Source of the DNA: Acytostelium subglobosum LB1 | Lineage: Eukaryota; Evosea; Eumycetozoa; Acytosteliales; Acytosteliaceae | Direction of reading: 5' to 3' | DNA: 64,000 bases | Assembly: GCF_000787575.1 (NCBI RefSeq) | Contig: NW_012236529.1 | Coordinates: 1,550,001 to 1,614,000 of the forward strand | In this document: one piece after another, positions 25,611 through 36,990 of the stretch | Layout: the number at the start of each line of letters is the position of its first letter | Position numbering within the stretch: position 1 is the stretch's first letter | Program-made: the position numbers and the translations under genes | The notes under the pieces: model-generated | The model's input: only the letters and a program-made list of their open reading frames with translations | Database searches by the model: none | Told to the model about the DNA's origin: nothing

Positions 25611-26840
25611 ATGGGATGGACACATATACTCATTTACTCTTTTTTGGTGCTGTCTTTGGCAATAGCTCAAGCACCTCAACGTGGACCACTGCAGCAGTGG
25701 AGTGTGCAGATTCAGCTGTATGTCGACCAACTGGCAACAAACTCGTCTGACACTTGTGGACAGACGCCGTCGACCGCGGATGCCTGCCCTTCGCTGCAGA
25801 CGGCCCTCAACAGCTTCGCCCAGACCCATCCGAACATATCCGACTCGATGCTCACCGTCTGGTTTGCGCCCGGCAACTACACACAGTCCGCCATCACCCT
25901 GTGCGGCCTCAACCTCACGCTTGACCAGACCCCAACCACCTTGGGAGCTGTGGTCATCTCGTCCTTCCTGCCCTTTGTCAATGGCGACACTTCCTTTTGC
26001 ACGCTCCCGCTCACGCTCAACATCTACAACCTGAACTTTGTCAGCATTAACAACCTGATCCAGATGGACCAGTTTGCCCCCCTTGACATCGCCATCGTCA
26101 ACACGACGCTACAGCCCAATCCGGCAAACCCGGGCGCCGTGGCCATCGCGATCGGGGCGCCCTACCCTGGCTCACACGTGACCCGCATCAGCATCATCTC
26201 GTCCAACATCGTCCACTTTGGCAACGGCGTCCTGATCTCCATCAATCCGCTCGACCTCCTCATCGACCGCACGGTGCTACACATGAATGCCAACCAGTTC
26301 GCCATGACTCAGCTGGGCGCGAGTTCCGGAAACATCGTCATCACCAACACGATGGTGGACGGCGGCGGCGGCATGCTTGCCGAGGGTACCTACAATGTCA
26401 CGCTGGCCAACTCAACATTTGCCGGGCTCAGCTCCGCGGATACGATATTCTATCTCACGCGCTCCACCCTCGACATCACCAACTGCACCTTTGGCAACAT
26501 AAGTTCGGGCCTACCGCTGATTGATATGGACCACGGCCAATGCGCCATCGCCTCATCGCTCTTCTCGGGCAACATGGCCGAGCAGCAGGGCCTGCTGATG
26601 CTGGTGGGCACCGACAGCTGCAACATCTCTGACACCACGTTTGTCAGCGCGGCGGGCCAGGTCGACATCATGTGCATTGGTTCTGTGCTCAACACGGCGC
26701 GTCTCAACAGCAACCAGGTTGCACAGCCATCTATCACCAACGACAAATGTCGTATCAATGGCAATGGTGCCCAATCCATTCATCCCCAACACACTATCTT
26801 GCTACTGATCATCACTTTGCTGATAGTCTTGGTGCTTTGA
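25611..26840 (+). CDS. Secreted, probably GPI-anchored beta-helix protein
   Basis: Single exon, 409 residues. The signal peptide (ILIYSFLVLSLAIAQA) and a hydrophobic C terminus with almost no tail (TILLLIITLLIVLVL) indicate a surface protein, probably GPI-anchored. In between, many Asn-X-Thr/Ser sites and short repeating strands (NLNFVSINNL, ITNTMVDGGGG, LDITNCTFGNIS) suggest a right-handed parallel beta-helix like pectin-lyase folds. No catalytic set is recognisable. The coding sequence is markedly GC-rich with C/G-ending codons, unlike its AT-rich neighbours, which may mean strong expression or a different origin. Confidence 0.75.
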   Translation: MGWTHILIYSFLVLSLAIAQAPQRGPLQQWSVQIQLYVDQLATNSSDTCGQTPSTADACPSLQTALNSFAQTHPNISDSMLTVWFAPGNYTQSAITLCGLNLTLDQTPTTLGAVVISSFLPFVNGDTSFCTLPLTLNIYNLNFVSINNLIQMDQFAPLDIAIVNTTLQPNPANPGAVAIAIGAPYPGSHVTRISIISSNIVHFGNGVLISINPLDLLIDRTVLHMNANQFAMTQLGASSGNIVITNTMVDGGGGMLAEGTYNVTLANSTFAGLSSADTIFYLTRSTLDITNCTFGNISSGLPLIDMDHGQCAIASSLFSGNMAEQQGLLMLVGTDSCNISDTTFVSAAGQVDIMCIGSVLNTARLNSNQVAQPSITNDKCRINGNGAQSIHPQHTILLLIITLLIVLVL

Positions 26841-27121
26841 TCATGTCCAGACTCTTTGTTCTGTTTTGAAAAAGTGAGAAATCAAGATCAAATCATGTAG
26901 ATTGATCATTTGTAGATGACCCTTTTATAAGAACAACAGTTATAAAACAATATTTATGTATATGTTATATACCAGCGGGATAACTACTGCTTGACACTAC
27001 TATCATCATTGATTAACAGAGTGAGTCGCTCACTGATTTCATTCAATCAATCAATCACATACTCCTTATCTCTGTGAAGTGACAATGTAGGACTTGTTGT
27101 TTGAGTTGACTCATATGGTCA

Positions 27122-28705
27122 ATGCAAGAGATGATCTTACAAAGTTTACAAACTATATTGATGGACGGGCGCCATCAACAGCAAACGCGACATCAACCAC
27201 AGGCACTATCACAACGACAACGGCAGCACTTTTGGGATTCGCGCAAGATGATGCTCAACAACGATTCGATGCGCCCGGAGAAGCAGCAGGTCGGCATGCC
27301 CAGCTACATTCTGTGGGACGTGCGTCCCACCTCCGAGTCGGTCAACGCCGTTCACTATCGTCTGACGCCATCGATCATCAATCAAATCTTCATTCAACAT
27401 CCATCAGTGGAGCGAGCCTATCAGCGACGTGCCGCACAAGATATCAGAGCAGGACTTTTGGAGGAAATACGTCGAGACAAAGTATTATCGTGATCGCAAT
27501 CAACCAACCGATGAACTATTCTCAACATATACGACTGAGGACAGTGGTATGTTTGATTGAATGGTACGGGTGATCACTTACTAACCTGGAATCATTCCAA
27601 TCACTTGCCTCATTGATCACTCAATCAATCTTGTTGTTTGGAACAATGGACGCACGCCATGTAGAGATCAATATATTGAAGAAGAAGTTGGTGGATATCA
27701 ATCCTTTGGTTGATCTGTCGGCTGAGGGAGACGAAGACCCTTTATCAAATGGTTATGGATTGCTATTGGATCCGGATCAAGACCCTGAGAAGCTCAAGAA
27801 TGCATTGCCACTGCTTCGAAAGTTCAACAGACACACATGTACTTGGTGCAAGTATGTCATACCTCAATGGCCAAGGACTGAGCCTCACTAACAAAATCAA
27901 TCAATCAATCAATCAACAGTGGATCAGCATTACCAAATGAGAAGGATAGAGATCAGGAGTTTGAGAAGATATTGAAGAACAATCAAAAGATATTACATGA
28001 TCATGCTATCTTGCAAGACTTGGAACAAACAATACCTCAGGACTTGCCCAAGCTCAAGATCCAGGATCAGAGGAGATACTTTGAAGGCCATTCAAATGAG
28101 CGTAACATGGATCATGAAGAGGTATGATCCCATTCCTCACTCACTCACTCATTCATTCATTCAATCAATCATTCAATCATGCTGACGCGCTCCTTTGTAG
28201 AACCTCAATGTATTAAAGGAACTGTTTAGAGATGAGCTGACTAATTGGAGATGCAGCCTTGATTGTAAGATGACACAGAACAATAGTGTACTGGATGAGA
28301 TTATATTGGAATCATCATGCAGGAGTGACAAGTCGCGTAATGAGTCGGAGCAGCAGCAGAGAGAGTAGATTCAAACAAGACCTGTTCAAGAACTTTAACA
28401 AGGCAAATGAGTTGCTGCGACACTTTTGGAGCAGTGCCTACCTGCCCAACAAGCTTGGTCGTCCGCCAACATCTGCCCAGAAGAAGAATCGCGAACTCGC
28501 TGGCTACATCAACAAGTTCTACGACAATCTTGAAACGTGGAAGAAGAGGCTCATGGAGAATGGCAAGGTCGACCTGGTCGTCCTCATCGGCCCCATCATG
28601 GACTCCCTACACAAGGCTATCGAGCGACGCCAAGAGATCACAGACTATGAACAAAGTGTTGGCGGTGGTGGCAGTCTTCATCAGTCATCCACCAGCCACG
28701 TCTAA
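27122..28705 (+). CDS. gtf2h1: TFIIH core subunit p62/Tfb1 homologue, 5'-incomplete and frame-interrupted
   Basis: Homologue of the TFIIH subunit p62 (transcription initiation and nucleotide excision repair). Exons 27122-27546, 27665-27851, 27920-28121, 28201-28705. Recognisable parts in order are a BSD1-like LSQRQRQHFWDSR, the linker YILWDVRPTSESVNAVHYRLTP, BSD2 ending VPHKISEQDFWRKYVETKYYRDR, NPLVDLS..GYG, DQRRYFEGH, and the C-terminal ANELLRHFWSSAY helix bundle. Two +1 frame shifts interrupt it, near 27421 and near 28350-28375 in a CAG run. The N-terminal pleckstrin-like domain, normally ~100 residues, is not found in the 280 bases upstream. Either this is a decaying extra copy or the draft sequence has errors; the family is essential, so a whole copy should exist. 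Intron 1 contains GGAATCATTCC. Confidence 0.75.
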
Positions 28706-30783
28706 TGTAAACAGGGTTGTTGCTGCTACTACTAGAAAGTATTCGCTCGCTGTATATATAAATAATTTTATTAATTAAAGATTAAAAAATATTTGTAGTT
28801 CGGGGTATCCTAAACTCAAAGGGCTTCTGCAAGGATGGATGCGAACCTTGTAATAGTTTAGTCAATTGTCCTTCTGTCGATTCCAGTAANTTTCATATAG
28901 AGGAGAGAGGAATACTCAAGCAAAAGAAAACATCTAAGAAGATAAAGGAGAAGTCAGACAAAAAGAAAAAACAAAAAGAGAGAGAGCAAGCAGCCAAACA
29001 AAAGAAGGAGGACGATGAGAAGGCTAAAGCTGAGAGGCTCAAAAAGCAGGAAGAGAGTAGGGCGAAAGAGGATCTGAAGACAAGAGACAAACTAAGAAGG
29101 ACAAGTATGTGTTTGGTATTATTGTGGAATGTTTATTAATTTGATGACTAATTCAATATTAATAAGCTGATTTAGCAACACAGGTTACTTCAAGGACAAC
29201 ACCAACCGAGAGGGTAGCCATTGATGTTTATAAGTCTCATGTTGAACTTCTCCCAAGCGCACTCACTAACATGGTCCAGTTCACTCAAACAATCAATCGA
29301 ATCGATGAGCCTCAATCACATGATCAATCAACACACTCCAGCATTGGTCTATCATGTTCAAACCCACTGGAAACAACATTCGTGGCGTTTCTAACCAATC
29401 AGAAGTCCCTTTCTTCACTCGACCGGGATGTAGCAGTGTTAGAGGAATATCTGGACAAGATGAAGAATAAGAGAACAATGATCGCCAGTTTGGTGAATCA
29501 TGTCAAAGATTCCTATCAACAATCAGACATGGACTTGTTATTTGGTGTAACACCTGGAAGCAGTATCAACAGCCTTTCCAGTAGCAGAGGCAGGAGCATC
29601 ATCCAAAGCAACCAGAGCCATTCCACCAATCCAAAAGTGAACTTCAAACTTCATAATTCAAAATTCAAAACTTTGTCACGAACTTGAATCAGGAGGACAA
29701 TATCTTCGAAAAGTCTGGGTGAGAATCGACAAGACAGACACATTGCAAGGGCATTGCAATCTAGAAGCAGGATAGCATTCAAATATAATGATCAGAACGT
29801 TCAACTCTATAATGGAGTGACTCACAGCACAATTAGTATGGATGACTTTATCAAAGAGAAGAGACTAAGTTCAAATCACAATACATACACTATCATCATT
29901 CATCACCGACATGCTGATGCTCTCAAACAAGGTACGAATGGAATCACCGACATGTACTACACATGCAAAAATATTAATAAGGCAGCCATCAAACACTTCC
30001 TCTCATTCAATCAAGCAGTGTGTCCATAACAAATACAGCAGGGTGAAGGTCCTCTCTACTAAGATATACCATGAAGTTACTGGTCCCAATCAAGCGTGGC
30101 GTGTTTAAACAACTGACAGACGACGACATGACTCATCTACCATTCGGTATATATCGGGCTATCATCAATGGAGAACACAGAGCATTCAGTACATCGATCT
30201 AGCTTGGATGGATCTAAACAGGGGTGCCACTAGCCAATATTTCAACGTCTATAGGGTTCACTGTCCAAGAGGAACAAAGTCAAGAGTTGCATCACAGTCA
30301 ATGATAATGATGAAGTACAGCAGTTAAAGAATGGCGCAACACTAACAACACGATCATACAATGTTCAACTACCAGACAGGTAACGCCATCAATAAATGGA
30401 CACATTATGGTACGAGCAAGTGACAATACAGATATGTTCAATACACCATTAGCTATAGCGAAACTGATGTCCTTCATCATCAAGGACGATATTGACAATG
30501 TAATGATTACAGGTTCAAAGAATGATTGGCATGTTGTCCAATAATTGTTGATCGACATTGGCATGTCTTCAAGTAGACAATACTCCAAATACAATCGACA
30601 GATTGAGGAAACAATGATTGTGGAGAATGAAATTGTCGTCCATTGAAATATAATTAGAATTTGAATATTCAGCTGCCCAACTACAAAACAGATCTCTGGA
30701 TGGGAGCGCAGATCATATCTCACTGAGTCATCCTGTTAAGACCCAAATTGTATTATCTCTTTCATTGAATCTAAATCTCAATC
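28706..30783 (+). pseudogene. Degenerate coding stretch of unknown origin
   Basis: Past the p62 3' end lies ~2 kb of discontinuous plus-strand coding sequence. It includes a Cys-bearing segment followed by a long Lys/Glu/Arg-rich coiled-coil-like run (about 28890-29105), a helical segment (29271-29687), and further pieces with normal composition up to about 30300. It is clearly broken in many places. No terminal repeats or target duplications were found and I do not recognise the family. The phrase LPFGIYRAII near 30140 faintly recalls N-terminal parts of protein-primed DNA polymerases of virus-like elements, but this is weak. An N lies at 28890. It could be an old mobile element or a dead host gene. 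Confidence 0.35.
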
Positions 30784-31167
30784 ATGAAATCTTATCTCAC
30801 TATTTCCATATACCTACTTATCTCAATCTCTTTTGTTATCTCTTTACAACCCAGTTGCCAAGATCAATGTAAACATGTGGTTGCCTTTCCTGACTTTTGT
30901 AACCGGTTGCTAGCCAAACATGAATTTTCCCAACATGCACAGTTGTGCCCTAGGTATTTTACATACGATTGCAACAATGGAGTCGAGGATCATAGAGAAT
31001 ATTTTCAGTATGATGATAATGAATTTATCTTTGAGCTGGTGGAAAATCAAGACTTCGATTGTGACAATCATTGCAAACCTACTACTAGAAAATTCGACCA
31101 ATCAGATCACTTCCTTGAAGATGAAGAAAAAGTTCCATTCACTCAAGTGTTCACCAGGCTACAATAA
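30784..31167 (+). CDS. Small secreted Cys-rich protein
   Basis: Single-exon ORF of 127 residues with a clear signal peptide (YLTISIYLLISISFVISL). The mature part has about eight cysteines (CQDQC, CNRLL, CPRYF, CNNG, CDNHC), implying a disulphide-linked extracellular peptide, and is rich in Asp/Phe. No known family was recognised. An A-rich AATAAAAAAAAATAAA sequence follows the stop. It converges with ComC-like B at a distance of ~145 bases. Its isolation next to degenerate DNA means it could also be a leftover exon. Confidence 0.6.
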   Translation: MKSYLTISIYLLISISFVISLQPSCQDQCKHVVAFPDFCNRLLAKHEFSQHAQLCPRYFTYDCNNGVEDHREYFQYDDNEFIFELVENQDFDCDNHCKPTTRKFDQSDHFLEDEEKVPFTQVFTRLQ

Positions 31168-31313
31168 AAAAAAATAAACTTTGATAAATTACCAATTTTT
31201 TGATTTCTCTATTACCCTTTCATTAGTTTGATAAATGTTTATTCTCGAGATGAACTCTTAACAAACTGAATATCTTGTCAGTAGAATATATATTGTTTTA
31301 TTTATTGTAATAA

Positions 31314-34300
31314 TTAATGAACATGCTTCATTTTTAATACTGATGATGGTGCATGGAACATTAAACGGTATTTGTACTTCTTGATCAATAGTGCCGCGGT
31401 AAGGACAATGGCTGCTCCACACACTGTGCACACGACAATGATGATGATCTTTGTGTAACTCTTGGCCGGACACTTATCATTGTTCTCCACAGTGATCAAT
31501 GATTGGAAGCTTGGATCAATCGTACATTCCTTCTCAAAGTATGGTATTTGAACTGCTGAGAGATATTGGAACTCTGTGCCATTGCCACCGCCGCCATTTC
31601 CATTGACAGAGCTGTACAGACTGTCCTTGCTGTCGATATCCTGGAAGGTTGACTTGACGACACGACCATCCACGAGCAGGTGGTTGGCGAATGATCCATA
31701 GAGCACTGAACTTCCAGAGACAACGTAGTATGAGTTGAAGGTGTTTTGTGACTTGGTCTTGCCACATCCACCATCGTCCTTTGAAGTCCTGCTTTCAAAC
31801 ACCAACTGCATGCTACTCTGACGATTGGCGAATGGCCATGATCGGATGCCAATGGTGAACTTGACTGAGTTGTCGCCAATGTGCATGTCCTCTCCTGCGA
31901 ATTGGACTTGGCCACCATCCTTGTAGTAATCTATGTGAAGATCGACTTGGACTGCCTCGCCTGGGAAGCTGCCCAGCCAATGATAGGTGTTTGGTGGGCC
32001 ACTCACGACTGACCACACGATTGATGACATGGTCAACGACTTTATCTGATTGCCTAATTGTCCAAACTCACGGATAAAAGCCAATGATGTCTTAAATGTG
32101 ATCTCGCCATCTGATGGACTGAGGACGGATGCTTTCTCAATGGTGGGCGGTGCTGCTAAAAGGGCGGCCATTGTACAGGTCTGCATCGTCCATCCTGGAT
32201 CACAAACACACTTGCCTCCCTTGGACACGCCATGTCCATTGCAATCAAGTTGAGTATTGTTTGTGTAGTAGAACACCTTGTTCATGCCCTGTAGTCCTTG
32301 GTTCATGACAAGGACTGGTAGTGACTCGATGGATGTTGTTGCTGGCATTGTGGCGGGTCCATCAAAATAGCACTGGATCATTGTGGCGTTGATTATAGAT
32401 GAGTTGTAGCATGGGGATCCATCGATGGCCACTGAGAGGAATGATGACGAGAAGTAGTTGCCAGTGATCGTGATCAAGGCAGTCTGACCCAGTGCACCGG
32501 GCGTGGCAAGGTTGATCACAGGTGACAGGAATGTATAGTTGTATGATTGAAGCGATGTTGCGCCATTGACCATCATCGTTGCCTCTAGACCTTTTTGAAG
32601 GTTGCCAGATGTTGGTGAAGGCAAGAAGCATGTGAGTAGCTTGTTGGTTGTGAGTATGACAACACTCGAGCATGACACTCCGCCAATGGCGATGGTGACC
32701 TGTGATGCATCGCTTCCAAAGGCTGTTCCGGACACTGATACCACACCTCCATTTGAACCGACTGGCGTCATGAGTATGATGGCTGGTGGTGTGTTGTTGT
32801 AATAGAATACATTGTTGCTGGATTGCAATCCTTGGTTCGATACCCTGACCATCAGTGGACCAGGTGGCATCATGTTGCCACCATCAAACGAACAAGATAT
32901 TGCGGTGGAGTTGATACATATTGGACTCTTGCATGTTGCACCATCTATAGTCACACTCAGAAATGATTGTGAGAAGTAGTTGCCAATGATTGTGATCAAT
33001 GTTGTCTTGCCAAGTAGTCCCTGAGTTGTGTCATTGATCACTGGTGCGAGGAATGTGTAGTTGAATGACTGAAGTGATGACACTCCATCCACATTCACCT
33101 TGACTGGCAACCCTTTTTGAAGGTCGCCAGAGGTTGGCTCGGGCAAGGTACATGTGAGCTGTTGATCGGATGTGACAATGTTGACATCTGAGCATGCTAC
33201 TCCACCGATCGTGATGGCGACCTTTGAAGAGTCAGCACCCAGTGCTATGCCATTCATTGAGACTAGTCCTCCATTTGAGCCAACTGATGTCATGGATATG
33301 ATTGCTGGTGGGGTGTAGTATGTGAACACCTTGCCATTGCCCTCCAAGCCTTGGTTCGTCACACTGACCATCAGTGGATCGGGTGGCATAGCAGTGGCAC
33401 CAACATATGAACACTGAACGGCAGTGTCATTGATGTATATGGCATCACTACATGATGCTCCATCGATCGTCACACTCAGGAATGATGCCGAGAAGTATTT
33501 GCCAATGATGGTGATGAATGATGTCTTTCCAATTGATCCAGGGGTGGTGGCGATGATCACTGGCGGTAGGAATGTGTATGTGGATGGCTGGAGAGATGTC
33601 ACACCGTCGACGGTCAGTGTGGCTGGCAATCCATTCTGCAGGCTACCAACTATGGGCTCGGGCAAGACACAAGTGAGTTCTTGATCGGGTGTGACTATGA
33701 CGATATCTGAGCAAGTGACTCCACCGATCTTGACCACGACCTTTGATGCGTCTGAACCAATCGCTGTGCCAATCATTGAGACCACGCCTCCATTTGAACC
33801 AACTGACGACATGGTAGTGATGGCTGGTGGTATGTTGTATGTGAATACCTTGCCATTGCCCTCCAAACCTTGGTTCGTGACGCTGACCAACAATGGATCG
33901 ATTGGGAGTGTTGCGCCACCATCAAACGAGCACTCTATCGCAGTGTCTTTGATTAATATTGGATCTTTGCAGGTGGCTCCACCAATAGTCACACTTAGGA
34001 ATGATGCCGAGAAGTATTGGCCAGTGATGATGATCGAAGTAGTCTTTCCAATTGATCCATTAGTCGTGGAGGTGATCACTGGCGGCAGGAATGTGTACGT
34101 GTATGTTTGAAGGGCTGATGCATCATCCACGGATAGTGTTGCGGGCAATCCATCTTGAAGGTTACCAACAGTGGGCTCGGGTAGACGGCATGTAAGTTGT
34201 TGGTCGGCTGTGACCATGGTAACGTCAGAGCATGTGACACCACCAATCTTGATGACAATCTTTGAAGCGTCGGCACCAAGCTTTGTTCCCGTCATTGAGA

Positions 34301-36990
34301 CAACGCCACCATTTGAGCCAACTGAGGACATGGTAGTAATTGCAGGTGGTATGTTGTATGTGAACACCTTGTTGCTGGCCACTAAGCCTTGGTTCGTAAC
34401 GCTGACCATCAGTGGATCGGTTGGCAGAGTGTTGCCACCAACAAAAGAGCACGCAATGGCCGTGTCGCTGATGTATGATGGATCGCTACATGCCGCACTA
34501 TCGATTGTAACACTGAGGAATGATGGCGAGAAGTATTTGCCAGTGATGGTGATCAAACTTGTCTTTCCAATTGTTCCTGGTGTAGTTGATGTGATCACTG
34601 GCGGCAGGAATTGGTAGGTGAATGTGCCTGAAGGGGTGCCACTCACTGTTACAATGGCGGGTACACCACTTTGTAGGTTGCCAGAAGTTGGTGAGGGTAG
34701 TGTACATGTTATCTGGTCAGCGGTGGTGGTATAGGCTACACCAGTGCAAGTGATCGATCCAATGGTGACCACGATGGCCGACACATCACTACCTAGTCCA
34801 GACGAGGTGATAGTGACTACACCTCCATTGGAACCAACTGATGACATATCGCTAATGACAGCTGCAGAGTACTGTACTGTGATTGATGTACTGGCTGTAG
34901 GTGTTGTGCTGCCTGATGCCTGGAATGACACTTGAAGTGTTTGAGTGCCTGTGCCTGGAGGTACATTGAACTGTACACTATGACCATAATAATCCCTTGA
35001 TGTCAAAGGGTACTTTGTTCCCATATATGTTATGAATGTATCATCCAAAGGTGTACCAATATGTGACAAAGGTATGGTCACAGGTCCACCAGTCGTTGCC
35101 ACACTCAATGTAGTTGGTGTAGTCGGTGCACTTATATCTATGTTACCTGGGGATGTTTGAGTGATTGATTGATTGAGTGAGTATGGTGAATGAGTGATTG
35201 GAATGGTTCCAGTGATTGGTACATACTTGGATAGAACAACTGGGTGAATGATGCAGCGTTGAATCCTACGATCGCTGCTGCGTCGTAGGTGCTGTAACCG
35301 AGGAAGGGAGTGAAGAAGAAGATGGATCCTGAGCCAGTTGTTGGGATGGTTGGACTGAGTGTGACGAGACTATTCTTGTTTGGTTCGTCTGTTGTGATAA
35401 TGTTGCTTCCTCCACTTGGTCTACTGAGTGATGTGAAGTATAATATATTCTGTGTATCCAGTTTGCCCAAGACGAATTGTCTCAAAGTACTCGGACACAT
35501 CTTTTGAACCAGTTTATACAATGTATCTGTGCCCACATAAGACACGAATCCAGACATACCCTGGACTGCCTGGCTATGTGAGAAACTCTGTGATCCAGCT
35601 TGATCAGTGAATGTCCTGAAGCATGAGTAATAGTTCCCAGTTGTGCTATCCACTGTTTGATTGATTGATTGATTGAATTAGTGATTGATTGGAATAGTTC
35701 CATTGATTGATTGGTAACTTACTGAATGCTGGTTTGTTCATTATGTTGTAAACAGAGTCTGTGGCGATGGTGATGGGGACGAGGACACTGGCCTGATGGT
35801 CTTGTGTGAGTTGACATGTGATCATTCCTTGTTTGATCATGAATACGTTGGTACAGGGCACTGATGCATTCGTCAAGAATACTGATGTCTTGCCATCGAC
35901 AAAGTTGTCACCAATCAATGTCATTGTTGAACCAACAATGAATGATGGTTTAACTATACTTAATATAGGAGGTCTGTACTGGAATGATGTTTTGAGTGTA
36001 CCACTGCCAGTGATTGATATAGTAACACTATACATTCCAGAACCTGGTGGTATGTCCATTGAGAGTGATGTGTCTGTTTGAGCCTTAACATTTGTTGCCA
36101 AGAATGATGGTGACACTCCATCAATATTTACAAAGTTGACCTGTATCGAATCAGCTGATTTAGACAACAGTGCCATATTTAGAATATTCGTCATTTGTAC
36201 ATTCTCTCCTGCTGACCTAGCTGGTGTGATGAATGGGGCTGGGGGTACATGAGTGTGAGTCAGTGAGGCTGAGGCTAGGGATAGTCCCCTTCCCCCAATG
36301 ATACTTACAATCCATTCCACCATATTCACATAGTATCATGACATTTGATGAGTTCCAACCTAGGTTATTCCAGTATCCTATCTCCTTTCCTGTCTCCCTG
36401 GCACCGATATATGCAAAGTCTATGGCCACATTACATTCCAATTGATTAGTGGCACCTCCCCTACTAGGTTCAACTATATTCCATGAACAAAAGAATCCAC
36501 ACTATAGTGAATGATGATTGAATAGTATGTGTCAATCACTCATTCATTCAATCAAACAAGTGTTGGATGAACTTTACCTCTTCAGTGTTTACATCATACA
36601 TAAGTTGACCATTCTCTGGACCTGATGAATAGTAGAATTGAGATGCCTGACCATTGGCACACTCACCTGATATCCAGAAACTCTTTCCATTGACATCAGT
36701 ATCCAGATAATATTGTTGCATAATCAAATCATTCTCCTGTTTCGATGTAATTGTTGCAAGGTATCTGTTTGGATTGGGAGTGAGTGGATGAGTTAGTGGA
36801 TGAATGAGTGACATCAGGGAATGAAGACATACCCTTGTGATCCTTTATATGATTTAGATTGACATGTTGATAAAGCAACTGGATATGTTACACTTGTTGC
36901 CACAAATTCATAATAATGTCCATTATAATCAAATATTGAGTCTGCACCAACAAAACAAATTGCCAATAATATTAAATAAAAATATATCAT
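31314..36990 (-). CDS. ComC-like cell-surface protein B with expanded IPT array
   Basis: Six exons: 36990-36833, 36764-36578, 36501-36309, 36238-35723, 35652-35227, 35146-31314; about 1770 residues. Order as in protein A: signal peptide (MIYFYLILLAICFVGA), C-type-lectin-like domain (FWISGEC, YYSSGPENG), E-set domains, IPT array, EGF (CNGHG..CVCDPGW), ComC supersandwich-type domain (KTSLAFIREF), TM helix and basic tail (KKYKYRLMFHAP). Exons correspond one-to-one with protein A for the first part, with one intron extra (35147-35226). The IPT array has ten domains, five alternating pairs, against one pair in A. It is probably a surface recognition protein, and the copy expansion is recent judged by near-identity of units. 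It ends in KMKHVH. Confidence 0.88.
32250..34860 (-). repeat. Five tandem ~519-bp coding units (IPT domain pairs)
   Basis: A landmark string (CCATTTGAACC or near variants, encoding VGSNGG) recurs at about 32749, 33271, 33790, 34309 and 34825. The spacings are 522, 519, 519 and 516, all multiples of three. Each unit encodes one VGSNGGVVS-type and one IGKTSLITITG-type IPT domain (about 173 residues). Unit identity is highest in the centre. Confidence 0.9.

Noticed and set aside
29700-30300. A virus-like (protein-primed DNA polymerase) element
   Set aside because: Only one short phrase recalls such polymerases; no terminal repeats, capsid, integrase or polymerase palm motifs were visible, so no family is named.
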